Shown: positions 11,160 to 22,154 of the stretch, in pieces
Numbering within the stretch: position 1 is the stretch's first letter
Layout: each line of letters starts with the position of its first letter
Source: Volvariella volvacea V23
Lineage: Eukaryota; Basidiomycota; Agaricomycetes; Agaricales; Pluteaceae
NCBI GenBank assembly: GCA_000349905.1
Contig: KB722743.1
Location: 263,082 to 299,719, forward strand
Direction of reading: 5' to 3'
Length of the DNA stretch: 36,638 bases
Notes under the pieces: model-generated
Seen by the model: the letters and a program-made list of their open reading frames with translations, nothing else
Databases searched by the model: none
Told to the model about the DNA's origin: nothing
Translations under genes and position numbers: made by a program

Positions 11160-13454
11160 TCATGAGGATGCTGGTGCCGCCGGTGTTGATGTCGACGCTG
11201 AACCCGAAGTTGCCGATGACGCAGCGCCAGCAGCAGCAGCCTCCTTGGCTTTTTTATCCTCCTCCTCCTTTTTCTTTTTCTCTTCCTCCTCCTTCTTCTT
11301 AGCCTCCTCCTCTGCCTTTTTCTTTTCCTCCTCCTCTTTCTTCTTTGCCTCTTCCTCCCTCTTCTTCTTCTCGGCCTCCTCCTTCTTCTTGGCAGCAGCA
11401 TCCCTCTTCTTCTTCTCCTCCCTCTCTTTCTCAAGCCAGTCTACAACGTTCTTGACAGCATCATATGGTCGAGTCTTGTAGGTCATTAGGTAACCTTGCA
11501 GACTAGCCATCGAAACCTCGCGTTCCGGAATCACCTCCCTGAATTGCTCGACCAGCTCATCAACCTGCTTCCTGTTGAGCTTGGGAGCACGAAGACGATG
11601 AGAAGCGCCCCAGTATGTTGGTTTCTCGGACTCTGGAACAGTGCGTGATGTAGGTGGCGATGGCTCCGACGAGGAAGCTTCACCGGGAACAGGTGTGCTT
11701 GTACCAGACCGTGAGGCAGGGCTAGGCGATCCAGCTGTATTGTATCCTGAGTCTGATTCATCACTCTTCTCTTTCTCCTTCTCTGCCTCCTTCTCCTCGT
11801 CTTCTTCCTCGACAGGCAAATAGAACCCTCTGAAGAGCTCCCCTGCCTGGTATTTACTCGCCAGCTTGAACTCGACGTGGATATCCATCCGTCCAGGTCT
11901 GCACAGCGCAGGGTCAAGGGCATGATACTTGTTCGTCGTTGCGTAGAGTATCCTTCCTTCTTGAGCCCCAACACCGTCCAACGCGTTCAACAAGCCACTC
12001 AAACTGATTCTGCTTGTTGACGCCCCAGAGGTTGGTGGGCCTGCTCCGGGAGGTGGAGGTGCACCGTCCTCGGAATCGTTGGATGCATCACGGTTGAGAG
12101 TTTGATGGAATGCGGCATCGATATCTTCCATTAGGGCGATACACTTCTCGGGGAGCTCGGATATTAGCTCAGAGAGCGCTGTATCGTCAAGACCGGCGCG
12201 GGAGAGGGAGACGATGTAGACATCAAGGCCGAGTTCACCGGCCATACTGTGAATAAGACTGGTCTTCCCAGATCCAGGAGCACCGTACTGTAGAAGTATT
12301 GGTGAGTGGGTTCAAAATGCGATGTTGGGGTACTCACAAGGAGGTAACCACGGCGGAATGGGATACCGCGGGCGGCGTACCATGATTTACTCTCCAAGAA
12401 GTCGCGCGCATCTTCAACAAGGAGATCTTTAATACCGGGATCAAGGATGATGGATTTGAGTGGTCGTTTAGGCCTTGAGGCGACGTGCCTCCATGAGTTG
12501 TTTGAATCGGAGACATAGATGGAGATGTAGTGCTCCTGTTGGGCCAAGTACTCCCTCTTGGCTTCCAAAAGGATCTCGTTCAGGAATCTATGGCTTCTTG
12601 TCAAAATCCTGTGAGGGAAGGGGGGTCAGCGCCGATGACGTCATAGCCCAAAAAAAAAAAAAAAAAAAAAAAAAATAAACGAAGTCCACACACCTCATTG
12701 TAAGATACTCCTCGTTGCTGTAGTAGTTCTTCTGCTTCTCGGTCCTCGTGATTTGCATCCAGTGACCCTTGTGCCACAGCGTATAGGATGTGGCCATTGA
12801 GGGCAAGTAGCCGAGCTTCTTGCTGCTTCCGCTGACGAGCTCACTGGGCTCATCCTCATCACCTGGAACTCGAACGGCGCTGGAGCCGAGACCCCAGCTG
12901 CGAGTGGTAACTTGGAGTTCACGGGCGAAACCTGGTGGGGGGGAAAGAATGGAATTGTAAGCGCATGGGTAATAGTAGACCGAAAAAGCAACGCACCCCA
13001 TGCTGGTCTTTTAGAGAGCCAGACCATCATCCAATCTAGCGTATAATTAGCATTCAAGTAGTGGATGTACGAATGAATAGGACGCACCAAAGGAATCATC
13101 GTCCTCTGTAAAGGTGACAGTCAAGAAGAAAGAGTCGACGATCTTTCTGTACAAATAGCTCGCCAGCCGTCTGCACGACTCAAAGAACCCTCCGATAACG
13201 ATGAGCTTCAGCCAGTCCCTTAGAGCTGAAAAGCTGAAAAGGAGCTTGACGAGGCCAGGAAGGGTTGTTGGGATTGGCCGTTGCTTGGATTTGGGAAGGG
13301 GCTTTTGGGCGCCGTTGGTTGTGGTGAGGGCGGTGCTATTTGAGGATGAGGGGGACGAGTCAGAGGAAGAGCCTGTGTCATTATCTTGATTGTCGTTAGA
13401 GGTGTCGTGTTGCTCCAGTAGGGAGGTCAGAACTTGTTGAAGGAGATTAGACAT
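11160..13454 (-). CDS. BCS1-type AAA ATPase with charged C-terminal tail
   Basis: Members of this family are membrane-anchored AAA ATPases; yeast Bcs1 moves the folded Rieske protein across the mitochondrial inner membrane. Spliced model (minus): 13454-13088, 13035-12997, 12931-12694, 12608-12338, 12287-11160; 680 aa. Residues about 60-250 fit the BCS1 N-terminal domain (IVIGGFFE, then DSFFLTVTF, WMMVWLSKRPAW). The AAA core shows Walker A GAPGSGKT (307-314), Walker B IALMEDID (about 355-362), sensor YATTNK and the CRPGRMD arginines (about 434-440). Unlike yeast Bcs1 (about 456 aa), this protein has a Ser/Pro-rich insert (about 466-527) and a Lys/Glu-repeat tail (about 590-655) ending in an Ala/Ser stretch. 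Basidiomycetes carry many such paralogues, so true Bcs1 orthology is not claimed. Intron 12609-12693 holds a 26-nt poly-T in the gene sense. Confidence 0.92.
12650..12675. repeat. 26-nt A homopolymer (poly-T in gene sense)
   Basis: An uninterrupted run of A on the plus strand lies in the third intron of the AAA ATPase gene. In the transcript it is a U tract near the donor side, followed by a pyrimidine-rich acceptor. Its exact length may be unreliable because of sequencing and replication slippage. Confidence 0.9.
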
Positions 13455-14909
13455 GTTGTAAAGGACGCGTCAGTGCTAGGGAGGTTGAAGGGGAAATATG
13501 GTATGGTTTTGAGTGGATGGTATATTGGAATATGTATGAATTTTGAGCAAGGCGAAAGCAAATGCAAATGACTAGACGTGCAAGGGAACAAGATGAGTGT
13601 TGGACAAGTGCAAATTTGGTTGAAGTTGGCGTGTTCTTGGTGAAACACCCAGGTGAGATGAGTGGGTGTGAAGATGAGGGTATGAAGAAAAATTATGGGC
13701 GGTCAAAGATCCAATTTATATCGTCCAGGTACGGGTAAGAAGCACACGGATCGAATTGAATTGAAGGGACGCGATTGCGGGGGTGAGGCTGAGCGCTGTG
13801 GCTATGATCCCCGAGCTTGGATCGCGACAAATAATTGCGCCGAGGGCTTCTTGCTCGCGCCTGATTGTTCTCTTGCGAGAGCCACGGTCACGGTTCAGAG
13901 CGGCCTTGAGGTGATGAACCTGCGTGCCACCGCAGCGAGCACAAGAGCCAGAAAACGTTCAAAAGTGCAGATACATCCTCAGAAGGGAAGGTCTATCAAT
14001 AAAGACAGTGCTCGAGTCATTGCGAAGCAAATCTGCCGTATGCCCCGAGTCAGTTCGCCAGATCGACGACGCCTGACTCGTGCAGCACATTGTGGGCTGT
14101 CCAACCGACCTCAGTTGATGCTGTGTCGTATCCACAAACCGCGGCATGACATGGGTCAATATTCGAATCCAAACATTCGATCCTATGTACGTGTCTAGCT
14201 ACTACGCAGCTTCGCAGTCTAACTTTCCAGCATCTCCAAGTCACCGCGCGTGTCTCTCGCAAAAAATTTTTTTGGCTGGCCCAGCAGCAAGAGCGCCCGG
14301 TGTCAATGACGAGTTCATTCGGTAATGGCAATGTGACCCAAATGGACATACCCCAGATGTACCAAGGCTCCGCGCTCATCGGTGCACACGATAATAAGTG
14401 GGCTTGACAGTGATATGTAGTAACCTCCTCATGTCGTTTATCGTCTTCTTGAAGACGGTGATATCATCAGTACATTATAATGCAGGCCGGCAGATTCAGG
14501 GATCAGAATTCAAAGAACCCGAATGCTGTCGTCATTCAATTCATCAAGAGCGAATACCAACCCTCGACCGCAGTGTAGTGGGGTGTACCCAAGCGTGTAC
14601 CTTGCAATTGGACCCTCGGTCAGGATTGGTAATACCGAGATCCCCTGGCACATCTCAAGCTGAACCATGAAGCGCTTGCAACCGATGCCTCGCTCCTGGG
14701 GATTGGTGGAGAGATGACTCGGTACCGCAACCCTGACTTTCAACAGCACCTATGTTCGGCAGAGTCGACTTTGTTATCTTATCCGCGGGCGTAACACGGG
14801 GCTGGGCTGCTCCTCTGGTCTTGTCACTCATTTGTCATGGCAAATCGTCGCAGTAAGCACTAGGAGTAGTCGTACACGAAAACTTGAGGCAATAAAGGAT
14901 ACAACAAAA
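13455..14909. other. Intergenic between two minus-strand genes
   Basis: About 1.45 kb holds the promoter of the AAA ATPase gene and the 3' flank of the MFS gene. A 504-nt plus-strand frame (13695-14198) is open but shows no family pattern, contains no low-complexity or membrane signature and runs through the presumed promoter. I do not call it a gene. No RNA gene or repeat was recognised. Confidence 0.5.
13714..13720 (-). promoter_or_regulatory. TATAAAT box upstream of the AAA ATPase gene
   Basis: Read on the minus strand, TATAAAT occurs about 260 bp before the ATG at 13454. The intervening sequence in the gene sense is pyrimidine-rich and resembles a fungal 5' leader. Position is acceptable for a gene with a long leader, but there is no independent support. 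Confidence 0.3.
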
Positions 14910-17718
14910 TCACAAGGTATACCTATACCCACTCCATTCGTCTCCCTTGTCTCTCTTCGCCTCTGCAAGGGTCTTGTATCGTCCGTTCTTTGCGGCTCTT
15001 GCTTCAAGCTCAGGGTCGGTGTCATCTCCGATGACTTCATCGCGTTCACCTCTATCGCGTCGTTGGTTTTCGCGATGGAGGAAGAACATGTACAGCGAAG
15101 ACATGATGACGCCAAGCGCGATGTACATTAGCACGAGCCCTGGATGCGGAAAGTTAAAGCGTGTGGTGGTTGACTTGTAGTTTCTGTTAGAGCTTACCGT
15201 GCCCTGAAAAGTCAAGTTTGTTCAGTGAGAGATGTCGAAGCTTGGATTTATGGCTGACATACCCAGAACGAACCATGGTTTATCTTGTGCGCGGTACTAG
15301 TTAAATTTGATCCGGGTTAGGGTGCCGTTGATTCGTATTGTGCATGAAAGGTTCAACGTACCACGTTGGAGCTAACAGCACCATTAATGTTTCCACTGGA
15401 GATCGTCCAACACGGTCAGTAATGCTTCCATGGTAAAAAGCCGAGGCAAACTCACAAGCTAATGGTCATTGCGAGAGAAACGCTGCGCTTGTAAGAGCCT
15501 TCGACATTATTTGATACCCAAGCGCTAGACGCCGACTCATTCAGGAGGTGATTTTGAATTCCAGTGAAGGCCACTCACACGCTGTTCGCTGTATGACAGA
15601 TTGAACGAGAATGAAGAAATCCACTTGATTAATACCTCATGTAAAAGAGCCCAGAAAAGAGATACCTACGGATAATTGGGTAAATTCCACTGCGTCATTG
15701 AAGGCGAAAGAATTTTGTCAGCATTCTTTTTCTGTACAAGGTCCTGGGAGGATGAGGACATACCATGTCGCAAGATACACGGCGAAATAAGACAGTGCTG
15801 CGTTCCGAGAGGAAATCAGGATGATATAACCCGCTGCACCTATCATATGGTGGATAAAAACAGCCACCATGAGAGGGATCAATAATAGTACGTGTCAAAA
15901 ATCGGGCCATTGGCATTAACGGTATCAACTCGTACCTAGCATCAAAAATATTCTGTGGGGTACGGGGCCCAAGTTCAATATTCACGTCAGACCCCAGGTC
16001 CCAGGGACGGAAGTGAGAAGAGATCACTTAACGAGGAAGCGGATACCCACATATTGATATGTCCTCTCCGTTGCTTTTTGTCGGCATACCACCCAACCAG
16101 ACAAGTGATGAAGCAGGCAAAGACATAGACGGGGACGGTTAAGAGGTTTGCCGGTGTTGCTCGGAAGCCTGTAATGTTGGATCCCGTCAGTGTTCCCAAG
16201 GAGGCTGTGTGGAGTGGGAGGAAGTTTTGAACATACCAAGCTATATGGGTGGAGTGAAGTCATATTGTGAGAATGCAATTTTGAGAAGAAGATAGATAAG
16301 GTACGTTATAATTACCTGATTGATGATGCTGGGTAGGAAGAGGGAGAACGCATAGAGTGGCATGTCTGCACCACAGTACATGAGCACTTTGCAAGTTTGG
16401 GATATCAGCAACTTACAAGGCTTCGTTCGTGGATGCAGACTTACTGCCAACCCAGGTCTTCCAGTCCAACAGACTCTTCCAGATATATTTCCATTTGAGC
16501 GCTTCACCGGCTGCGCTGAATTGATCGTCCTGTTGTAGACGCCGAATAACGACTGTCCTCTCCGCTTCGGTAAGGAATTTGGCCATATTGGGGAAGTCCT
16601 GAATGATCCAGAATGAGACGGCTCCTGCGATGACGGTTGCCAATCCCTCTAGGACTTCAAAGGAGGTTGTGAATTTGAGTGCCCTCGAGAGGCTATGAGG
16701 ACGTACTGAAGATCCACGCCCACGCAGGTTTTCCTCCAACTCCATCCATGTTCGATATTGCAGCCTATATCCAACGGGGATGAGCCTGGTATGCCGCAAT
16801 GAAAAAATGAGCTCCATACAGCGAGCAATCCTCCAAAGGCGCCTGATACAGTCGCAGCAGAGAAAAAGATAGCTGCCCGAATACCAAACTCTGAGCGCTT
16901 GTACCAGCTTCAAGAATTCAGATGAGAGGGCATGGGATTACAGACCTAAAGGCGTACCATGAGAGATAATAAGTTACACCAGGGAAGAGACCCGCTTCGA
17001 ACATCCCAAGCAGCCATCGCATTCCTGATAATTCAAATCAGGATTAAATCTGACAAAGGCAGGAATCAGTCACCCACCCATCAGTCCACCGAAATTTTGA
17101 ACAACGCCTTGCAATGTCTAGAACGAGAGCGAATCGGTGCCTTGATCGCTGGTCAAATAGTAGCAACCCACCATCACAATTCCCCAGAACAGCATCAAGA
17201 AGGATAACCAAATGGATGGTCGTAGCCGTTTTATGAATACATTGGATGGTACCTCGAATATCGCATAACTGAAGAAAAAGATCTGATAATGCTCAAAGTC
17301 AGAGATGAAGTATAGGATACTTCAGACAACGCACTGTGAGGGTGAGGAGGTATTGATCGTCCGTAATATTGAGGTTGGTCTCCAAGTTGTATAACTCGGA
17401 CAGGATGAGGTGCTATATTAAATTTGACGCAGATTCGACTCACTTTGGCACTAATGCGAGGTTAAGACAAATAAAAAGGCGCTTCGCCAAACCGGGCACT
17501 TACTTTCCAATACTCGTCCGATCCAAGAAGCTCAATAGATACAAGAAGGACAGCCAAGGTATCAATGCAAGATCAACCTTGCGCATTAACTTGCGTTCAT
17601 CTATACCGCTGACGTCTACGTCAGGGTTATAAATCTGTACTTTCTCTCGTTCTTCGAGTTGCAATGATGCTTCTTTATCGGAAAGTCGTGAAGAGGTTGT
17701 GGGGGACGTTACAGACAT
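14910..17718 (-). CDS. MFS transporter, Dal5/TNA1-type anion:cation symporter
   Basis: This family imports organic anions such as allantoate, nicotinate or pantothenate by proton symport at the plasma membrane; the substrate here is unknown. My spliced model has 21 exons (minus): 17718-17504, 17450-17444, 17394-17335, 17282-17172, 17117-17078, 17024-16958, 16907-16820, 16764-16707, 16654-16445, 16386-16316, 16240-16237, 16168-16051, 15952-15936, 15839-15764, 15689-15670, 15588-15579, 15524-15456, 15395-15362, 15296-15263, 15203-15198, 15139-14910; 514 aa. All junctions are GT-AG and phase-consistent. Family blocks are rebuilt in order: LSFLDRTSIGNAKLYNLE, FFFSYAIFEVPSN, QNFGGLMGMRWLLGMFEAG, MPLYAFSLFLPSIINQLGF, WYADKKQRRGHIN, IYPIIPNSVAWVSNNVEG, then RAQDKPWFVLGHG and the conserved C-terminal GDEWSGYRYTL. 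Six exons are 4 to 20 nt. Family sure; the smallest exons are inferred. Confidence 0.9.
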
Positions 17719-17819
17719 GATTTTCGTCAAGTTTTTCGGAGAAGAGGGGGGATAGGAGCAGAAAGCAGTCCTACTCGATGGCTGACCCTTCCTTTATGTT
17801 TTATCACCACCGGCTCATC

Positions 17820-17828
17820 TATATATAT
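17820..17828 (-). promoter_or_regulatory. TATATATA box of the MFS gene
   Basis: A clean alternating TATA word lies about 102-110 bp before the ATG at 17718, flanked on the gene side by a sequence without ATG codons in a good context. Spacing and orientation suit a core promoter for the transporter gene. Confidence 0.45.
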
Positions 17829-19592
17829 CTTCCTTTCTGACAACCTTCGGCCACACATTATACAGAGAGAGTGGCACTTCCATTTCAACCCCGCTAATGG
17901 CAATGGCGATGATTTTATCGAAGTTCAATGGATCCCATGAGCACGGAATTAAATCACTTACCAATAAATGAAGAGGTGTTTGGGTATAAGGAGATAACGA
18001 ATACCCACGACCTCAGGCAGTGATGCCTTGTTGCGAATCCAATGATCCCAAAAATATCACTTGCCCAGGAATAAATTACCAGTTGCGCGCTTGAAAGATG
18101 GCCCTTTTCTCTCGAGGCCAGTCGTCTCCCATGAATTTTGATTCACTCTATCCATCAGCCGGGTAAGCGAGTTCTGCTCGCTGAGGAGAGGTGGCTATCT
18201 TCAGCTATTTTTAGATTCACGCCATGCGGCCGCGAGTGGGGGTGCTTCGGACGGTCTAACACCCCTTAACGTTAGGCTTGGAGGTGGGTTGCAGTTACTG
18301 TCAAGCGATGAGATGTCCGTCAGCGTGTATTCACATTAGAACTTAGAATTGGCGTTACCTGCGTTCTCACAAGATGTATCATCCCGCCCAGCGAAAGATA
18401 TCAGGTACAGCTCCGCAAAATTAGAGAACAGAAGCAGATCCCCAGCGTTAACAGCATTATACAGTGGCGGCCAATCATATCAGTTAACTTGGAGGTAAAC
18501 AAGTGGCGACGGTGAAAGAACCAAGTGCTTGTATTCCTGCCACCAGACTGCACATGCAGCCTATCGCTGGATGGTGAACCACTCGCGCACCGTACTATAA
18601 TAAGCCCGTGCTAGTGAGCCAGGGGAAACTACCGTGACTCACATCATAGCAGAAGCGGTTTTCAGATGACCACGGCCAGGAATCTAAGGCAAAGTTTTGG
18701 GGTAACATCTTGTCCCTCCCTCAATGATAGATTGATTCCCAATTGAAGGAGAGCTAACCCTGTTATTCTTGTGCACTGGCATGTCGTTCTAGTGGGTTAC
18801 ATAAGTAGCATACTCTATTGGACTCTGCGCTCAAAACTTGAAGTCGCACCAAAATCAAAACAAACTCAAGCGCCATCTTCTTGCGTAGCGCTCAGGTTGA
18901 CTGGGAGTCGTACTTGCAGGACTCTACTCCTATCCAGGCAAAGGTACTGCATGGAATTCTGACCTATGGCCACCTGAAGCCTTCCAACTCGGCAGCAAAA
19001 AGTTGCTAAGGGTTTCTGAGGGACAGTGCGCTTCAGCCTCGCATGTTAACAGGTGGCGCATTGGCGGAATTCTAGCCCGCAAGCTGCTTGGGCTCTTGGC
19101 AGGTCTGCCTGTGACGTCTCCAATTCAGTATCGCGCGCCAGGAGGCACAAAGGGTACACAATCTCCGCAATAATGGTAATGGCCTTATTGATCCTTCCGG
19201 GGTCGACTGAGGCAGTCCAAAAGCCACGCAATTCCCATTCACGCCTAGTGACTCCAGTACAACAACTTATCGACTGGCGACGAGATAATCGCGAGGCAGT
19301 GCTTGTCTAAATGAAGGACATCCTGAAGAGTGAGAAATGGATGGGCTCGAGTTCATTGGTGAGTATAAGTACACATCACAGCCGCCTGCCTCACTACTAA
19401 GAACCAGCGTTAGATGCGGCGAGTTCTCAGCAAAGACTCCAAGGCCAGACTTCTGTGCAGGCAGCATGTCTGGATGAAGGCAGAGTGGAGTTCTTGGCAG
19501 ATCACAATTGAAGAGGACCCTGACCAACCCCGAAAAAGTGGCAGACGGCTCGAGGATAATTCTGTGTTGACAAGGCCCTGACCCTTTTCGTT

Positions 19593-19603
19593 CTTAATAT
19601 AAA
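19593..19603 (+). promoter_or_regulatory. TTAATATAAAC box before the first PalI-like gene
   Basis: A TATA-like word lies about 65 bp before the ATG at 19666, followed by a pyrimidine-rich leader (CTACCAATCACTCC). It is a plausible core promoter element. Confidence 0.4.
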
Positions 19604-19665
19604 CAGCTACCAATCACTCCTACCTGGTTGTCTTCTCCCCGAAGAAGTCACCAAGCGACGTACCT

Positions 19666-21038
19666 ATGCTCAGCCTCCTCGGTCTCAAAGGTCCCCTCCC
19701 ATCTATCTTGCAGTTATTAGGGACAATCACCCTCATCCTCTGCAATTTCTCTGTGCCATTCATCGGCGCGATTAAGATTTTCAGGGTTCGGGTCAACGCT
19801 CCCAACGGGGTTCATGCTGTTGACTATGGGTTATGGGGTTATTGTGTACCAACGTGCGTATTGAACTGTAGCTTTTACATTGGTCACGACATTTAGCTCT
19901 ATATATAGAGCCCAATATTGTACAGAGCCCCACCTTGGGTTTGTAGTGGACACTTCTGTGGCGTCTGCCTTGTACGTTCTATCGAACAGCAGTACTGATG
20001 CCTCAAATTTAATGCTATCTGGCCTGTTTACTAGGAGCATGCCTGGCCTCCAAGATGCCCTTAGCTCAAAACACACATCTGCGTTGATTATGTACCCCAT
20101 TGGTAAGGATCTATATTCTATTCTGCTTTGATTTTACTGGAATTACTTTACAGCTGTCGGCTCTACGTTGTTCACACTTATCTGTACCATCGTCCTCATG
20201 CTTTCAAAAATGGGTCGCTGTACGGGTTCATGGGGGTGTTTTCCTATGACCTTCCGATATGCGAGGGGTCTCTTGGCCTGTTATAGCTTGTCACTCCTGA
20301 CGTCTATCCTGGCATTGATCGTCGAAGTCAGCATTGTTCTGAAATTCCGCGACCGGATGAACGATTTCAGATATTCTAATGTCAAGTTGATCTGGGGGAA
20401 TGTTGTGAGTGGCCTCTCAATATTACTATATTCCCTTGGATCATGCTGAACAGACTCGAAAGATTTGGCTCACGGCTATCGCTATTTTTGCCAACTTGTA
20501 CTGCTACGTGCTAGTGTGGTGGCTTAAGAAAGAAGTCCAAGTGCGTGTCCATAAATTCGCTTTGCAAACTAGGTTTCTGACTCGAACACAGGACGAAATT
20601 GTCGGTCGCCTGTACCCGCGCATTAGCAAACCACAAGCCCAAGAGCCATTATCTCCGCAGTTTTCGCCCCCTCCACCAGCACCACAGGCCCCAACCAATT
20701 TGTCGCAAGTCCAACCCTATCCGACATATCCCCCACAGCAAGACGCTGGCTCGTACACCCCACCCCCACCACAGCCAGAGTTCAATCCTTACGGTCATCA
20801 GTCCGGATATAGTAATTATGACAACATGCAGCCTATTCAACCTGTACATCCTCCACCACAAAGGGTAGCATCTTACGAAATGCCACAACCTCAACCCCAC
20901 ACAGGTACTTCAACGCCGCCGCCAACCTCGCCGGCTTTCCCTCCACAAGCAGGCGGTTCGACATACCCACAACCCGGCTACCCAGCTTACCCGCCGCACG
21001 CTCAAGGGGGATACTCACCTTACCCCGGCAATCAATAA
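19666..21038 (+). CDS. PalI/SUR7-like four-TM membrane protein, Pro-rich tail
   Basis: PalI/Rim9 and Sur7-like proteins are plasma-membrane proteins of ambient-pH sensing and eisosome domains; which role this one has is not shown. Spliced model: 19666-19853, 19897-19971, 20035-20102, 20154-20404, 20454-20540, 20592-21038; 371 aa. One N-terminal TM (about residues 12-32) is followed by an outer loop with the conserved GLWGYCVP and a CTEPHLGF motif, then TM2 (GSTLFTLICTIVLML), TM3 (LLTSILALIVEVSIVL) and TM4 (LTAIAIFANLYCYVLVWW). The cytoplasmic tail is rich in Pro, Gln and Tyr, as in PalI. The last intron is 51 nt with no in-frame stop, so its retention would simply add 17 residues. A paralogue lies about 1.1 kb downstream. 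Family fairly sure. Confidence 0.85.
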
Positions 21039-22154
21039 TAGTTATCCGCCACTTCTCACACGTTTCGGGTTGGGATAGTTAATGGTTGAGGACCAAATGC
21101 GATGAAATGAACAGTTTAATCGTCTGCTTTAATATATTCAGTCCTACCCGCTTTACGGAAAGTACTGTGAGCCTTTGGAGGATCCCTTACTTTATCATAA
21201 AGTCCTTGCGCATGAGGAGTCTAGCCCATACATTCCTAATATCGAAGTTCGAGAATGACTGAGCATGAATTTGCGTCATTGATGCTATTATCATTGAGTT
21301 TAGCCGCCGCATCTAGCGTCGCTATCGGTGCTTCTCTCCGATACTACATTGCTGCAGTCCTGGAGCTGTGAATTGGGTGGGTTGGCGCATCGCAAGGCGC
21401 AGTAATTAGCTTAACTCATGGTGGGCTTCGGTAGGCTTCGATATCCAATTATGTGCCCACGATGACTAGCCTTCTTTAATGGCGGACCCGCGATGGATTT
21501 GAGTAATTAAATTCTTCGCCATCATGTTAATCCACGGCAGGCCTTCCCTAGTCATAGAAGAGCCTCAGGAAGTTGCATGCGTTGAGCCTTTTTCTCCCAG
21601 TCCAGTCCCTATTCGAGGATATCTCATACTCCATCCTATCTTGGAACCAATTGCGCAAATAGCCTTTAAATGACTGCGAATTTTGTTTTCCGCTCCGAAT
21701 GAACGTTCTCACTTGTAAGGTACATTCTTATCAAATTTCCCGATGTATCATAATGGCCGGCACTAAAACAGATACCTAGCGGGTTAACACCCAATCTACT
21801 TAGCATGCCGGATGACACCTTCCTGAGGGTAGCTGCAATAAGAATGTACTTCGAGATCATTCAGAATCCTCAGCATAGATCTCCTTCTCTTCCTGGCAAA
21901 ATCTTCCGACGTCCCTTTCGCCATCTGACTGGCCGGCCCAAAGCGGCGTTATGCTCAGGTTACATTCTCGCCCTTCAAATGCCACCCCCTGATTTTATTC
22001 TAACTCCTGCGGGGAGAGGAGTTATAAAGGTCTCGTATCAGCTTATTGGCCGGAGTGGGGCCATATAACCCTTCACCCCCGACATTTCGCAGCCCGAGTC
22101 CCGCTTAGTGTCCTTGGTACACTTTGGCATCTCCTTTTATCTGTAAGCAATACG
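21039..22154. other. Intergenic between tandem PalI-like paralogues
   Basis: About 1.1 kb with no coding pattern on either strand. The first part should be the 3' UTR of the upstream copy. The last 150 bp hold the promoter of the second copy. Confidence 0.6.
22021..22030 (+). promoter_or_regulatory. GTTATAAAGG box before the second PalI-like gene
   Basis: TATAAA preceded by a purine-rich run lies about 125 bp before the ATG at 22155. Orientation and spacing suit a core promoter. Confidence 0.45.

Larger units (their letters stand above)
17719..19665. other. Divergent intergenic region, 1.95 kb
   Basis: This region separates the MFS gene (minus) from the first PalI-like gene (plus) and should contain both promoters. 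Frames at 18771-18962, 19053-19310 and 19267-19527 are short, unsupported and mutually overlapping. I see no repeat, RNA gene or transposon signature. Confidence 0.55.

Noticed and set aside
12636..12643. TGACGTCA palindrome as a CRE-like regulatory site
   Set aside because: It lies inside an intron of the AAA ATPase gene, and a single 8-bp match is too weak to claim a site.
13695..14198. 167-codon open frame on the plus strand
   Set aside because: No recognisable motif, it runs across the probable promoter of the AAA ATPase gene, and its composition is not gene-like. Long chance frames of this size are expected in GC-balanced DNA.
18771..19527. Short overlapping frames between the transporter and PalI-like genes
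   Set aside because: All are under 90 codons, conflict with one another and show no motifs.
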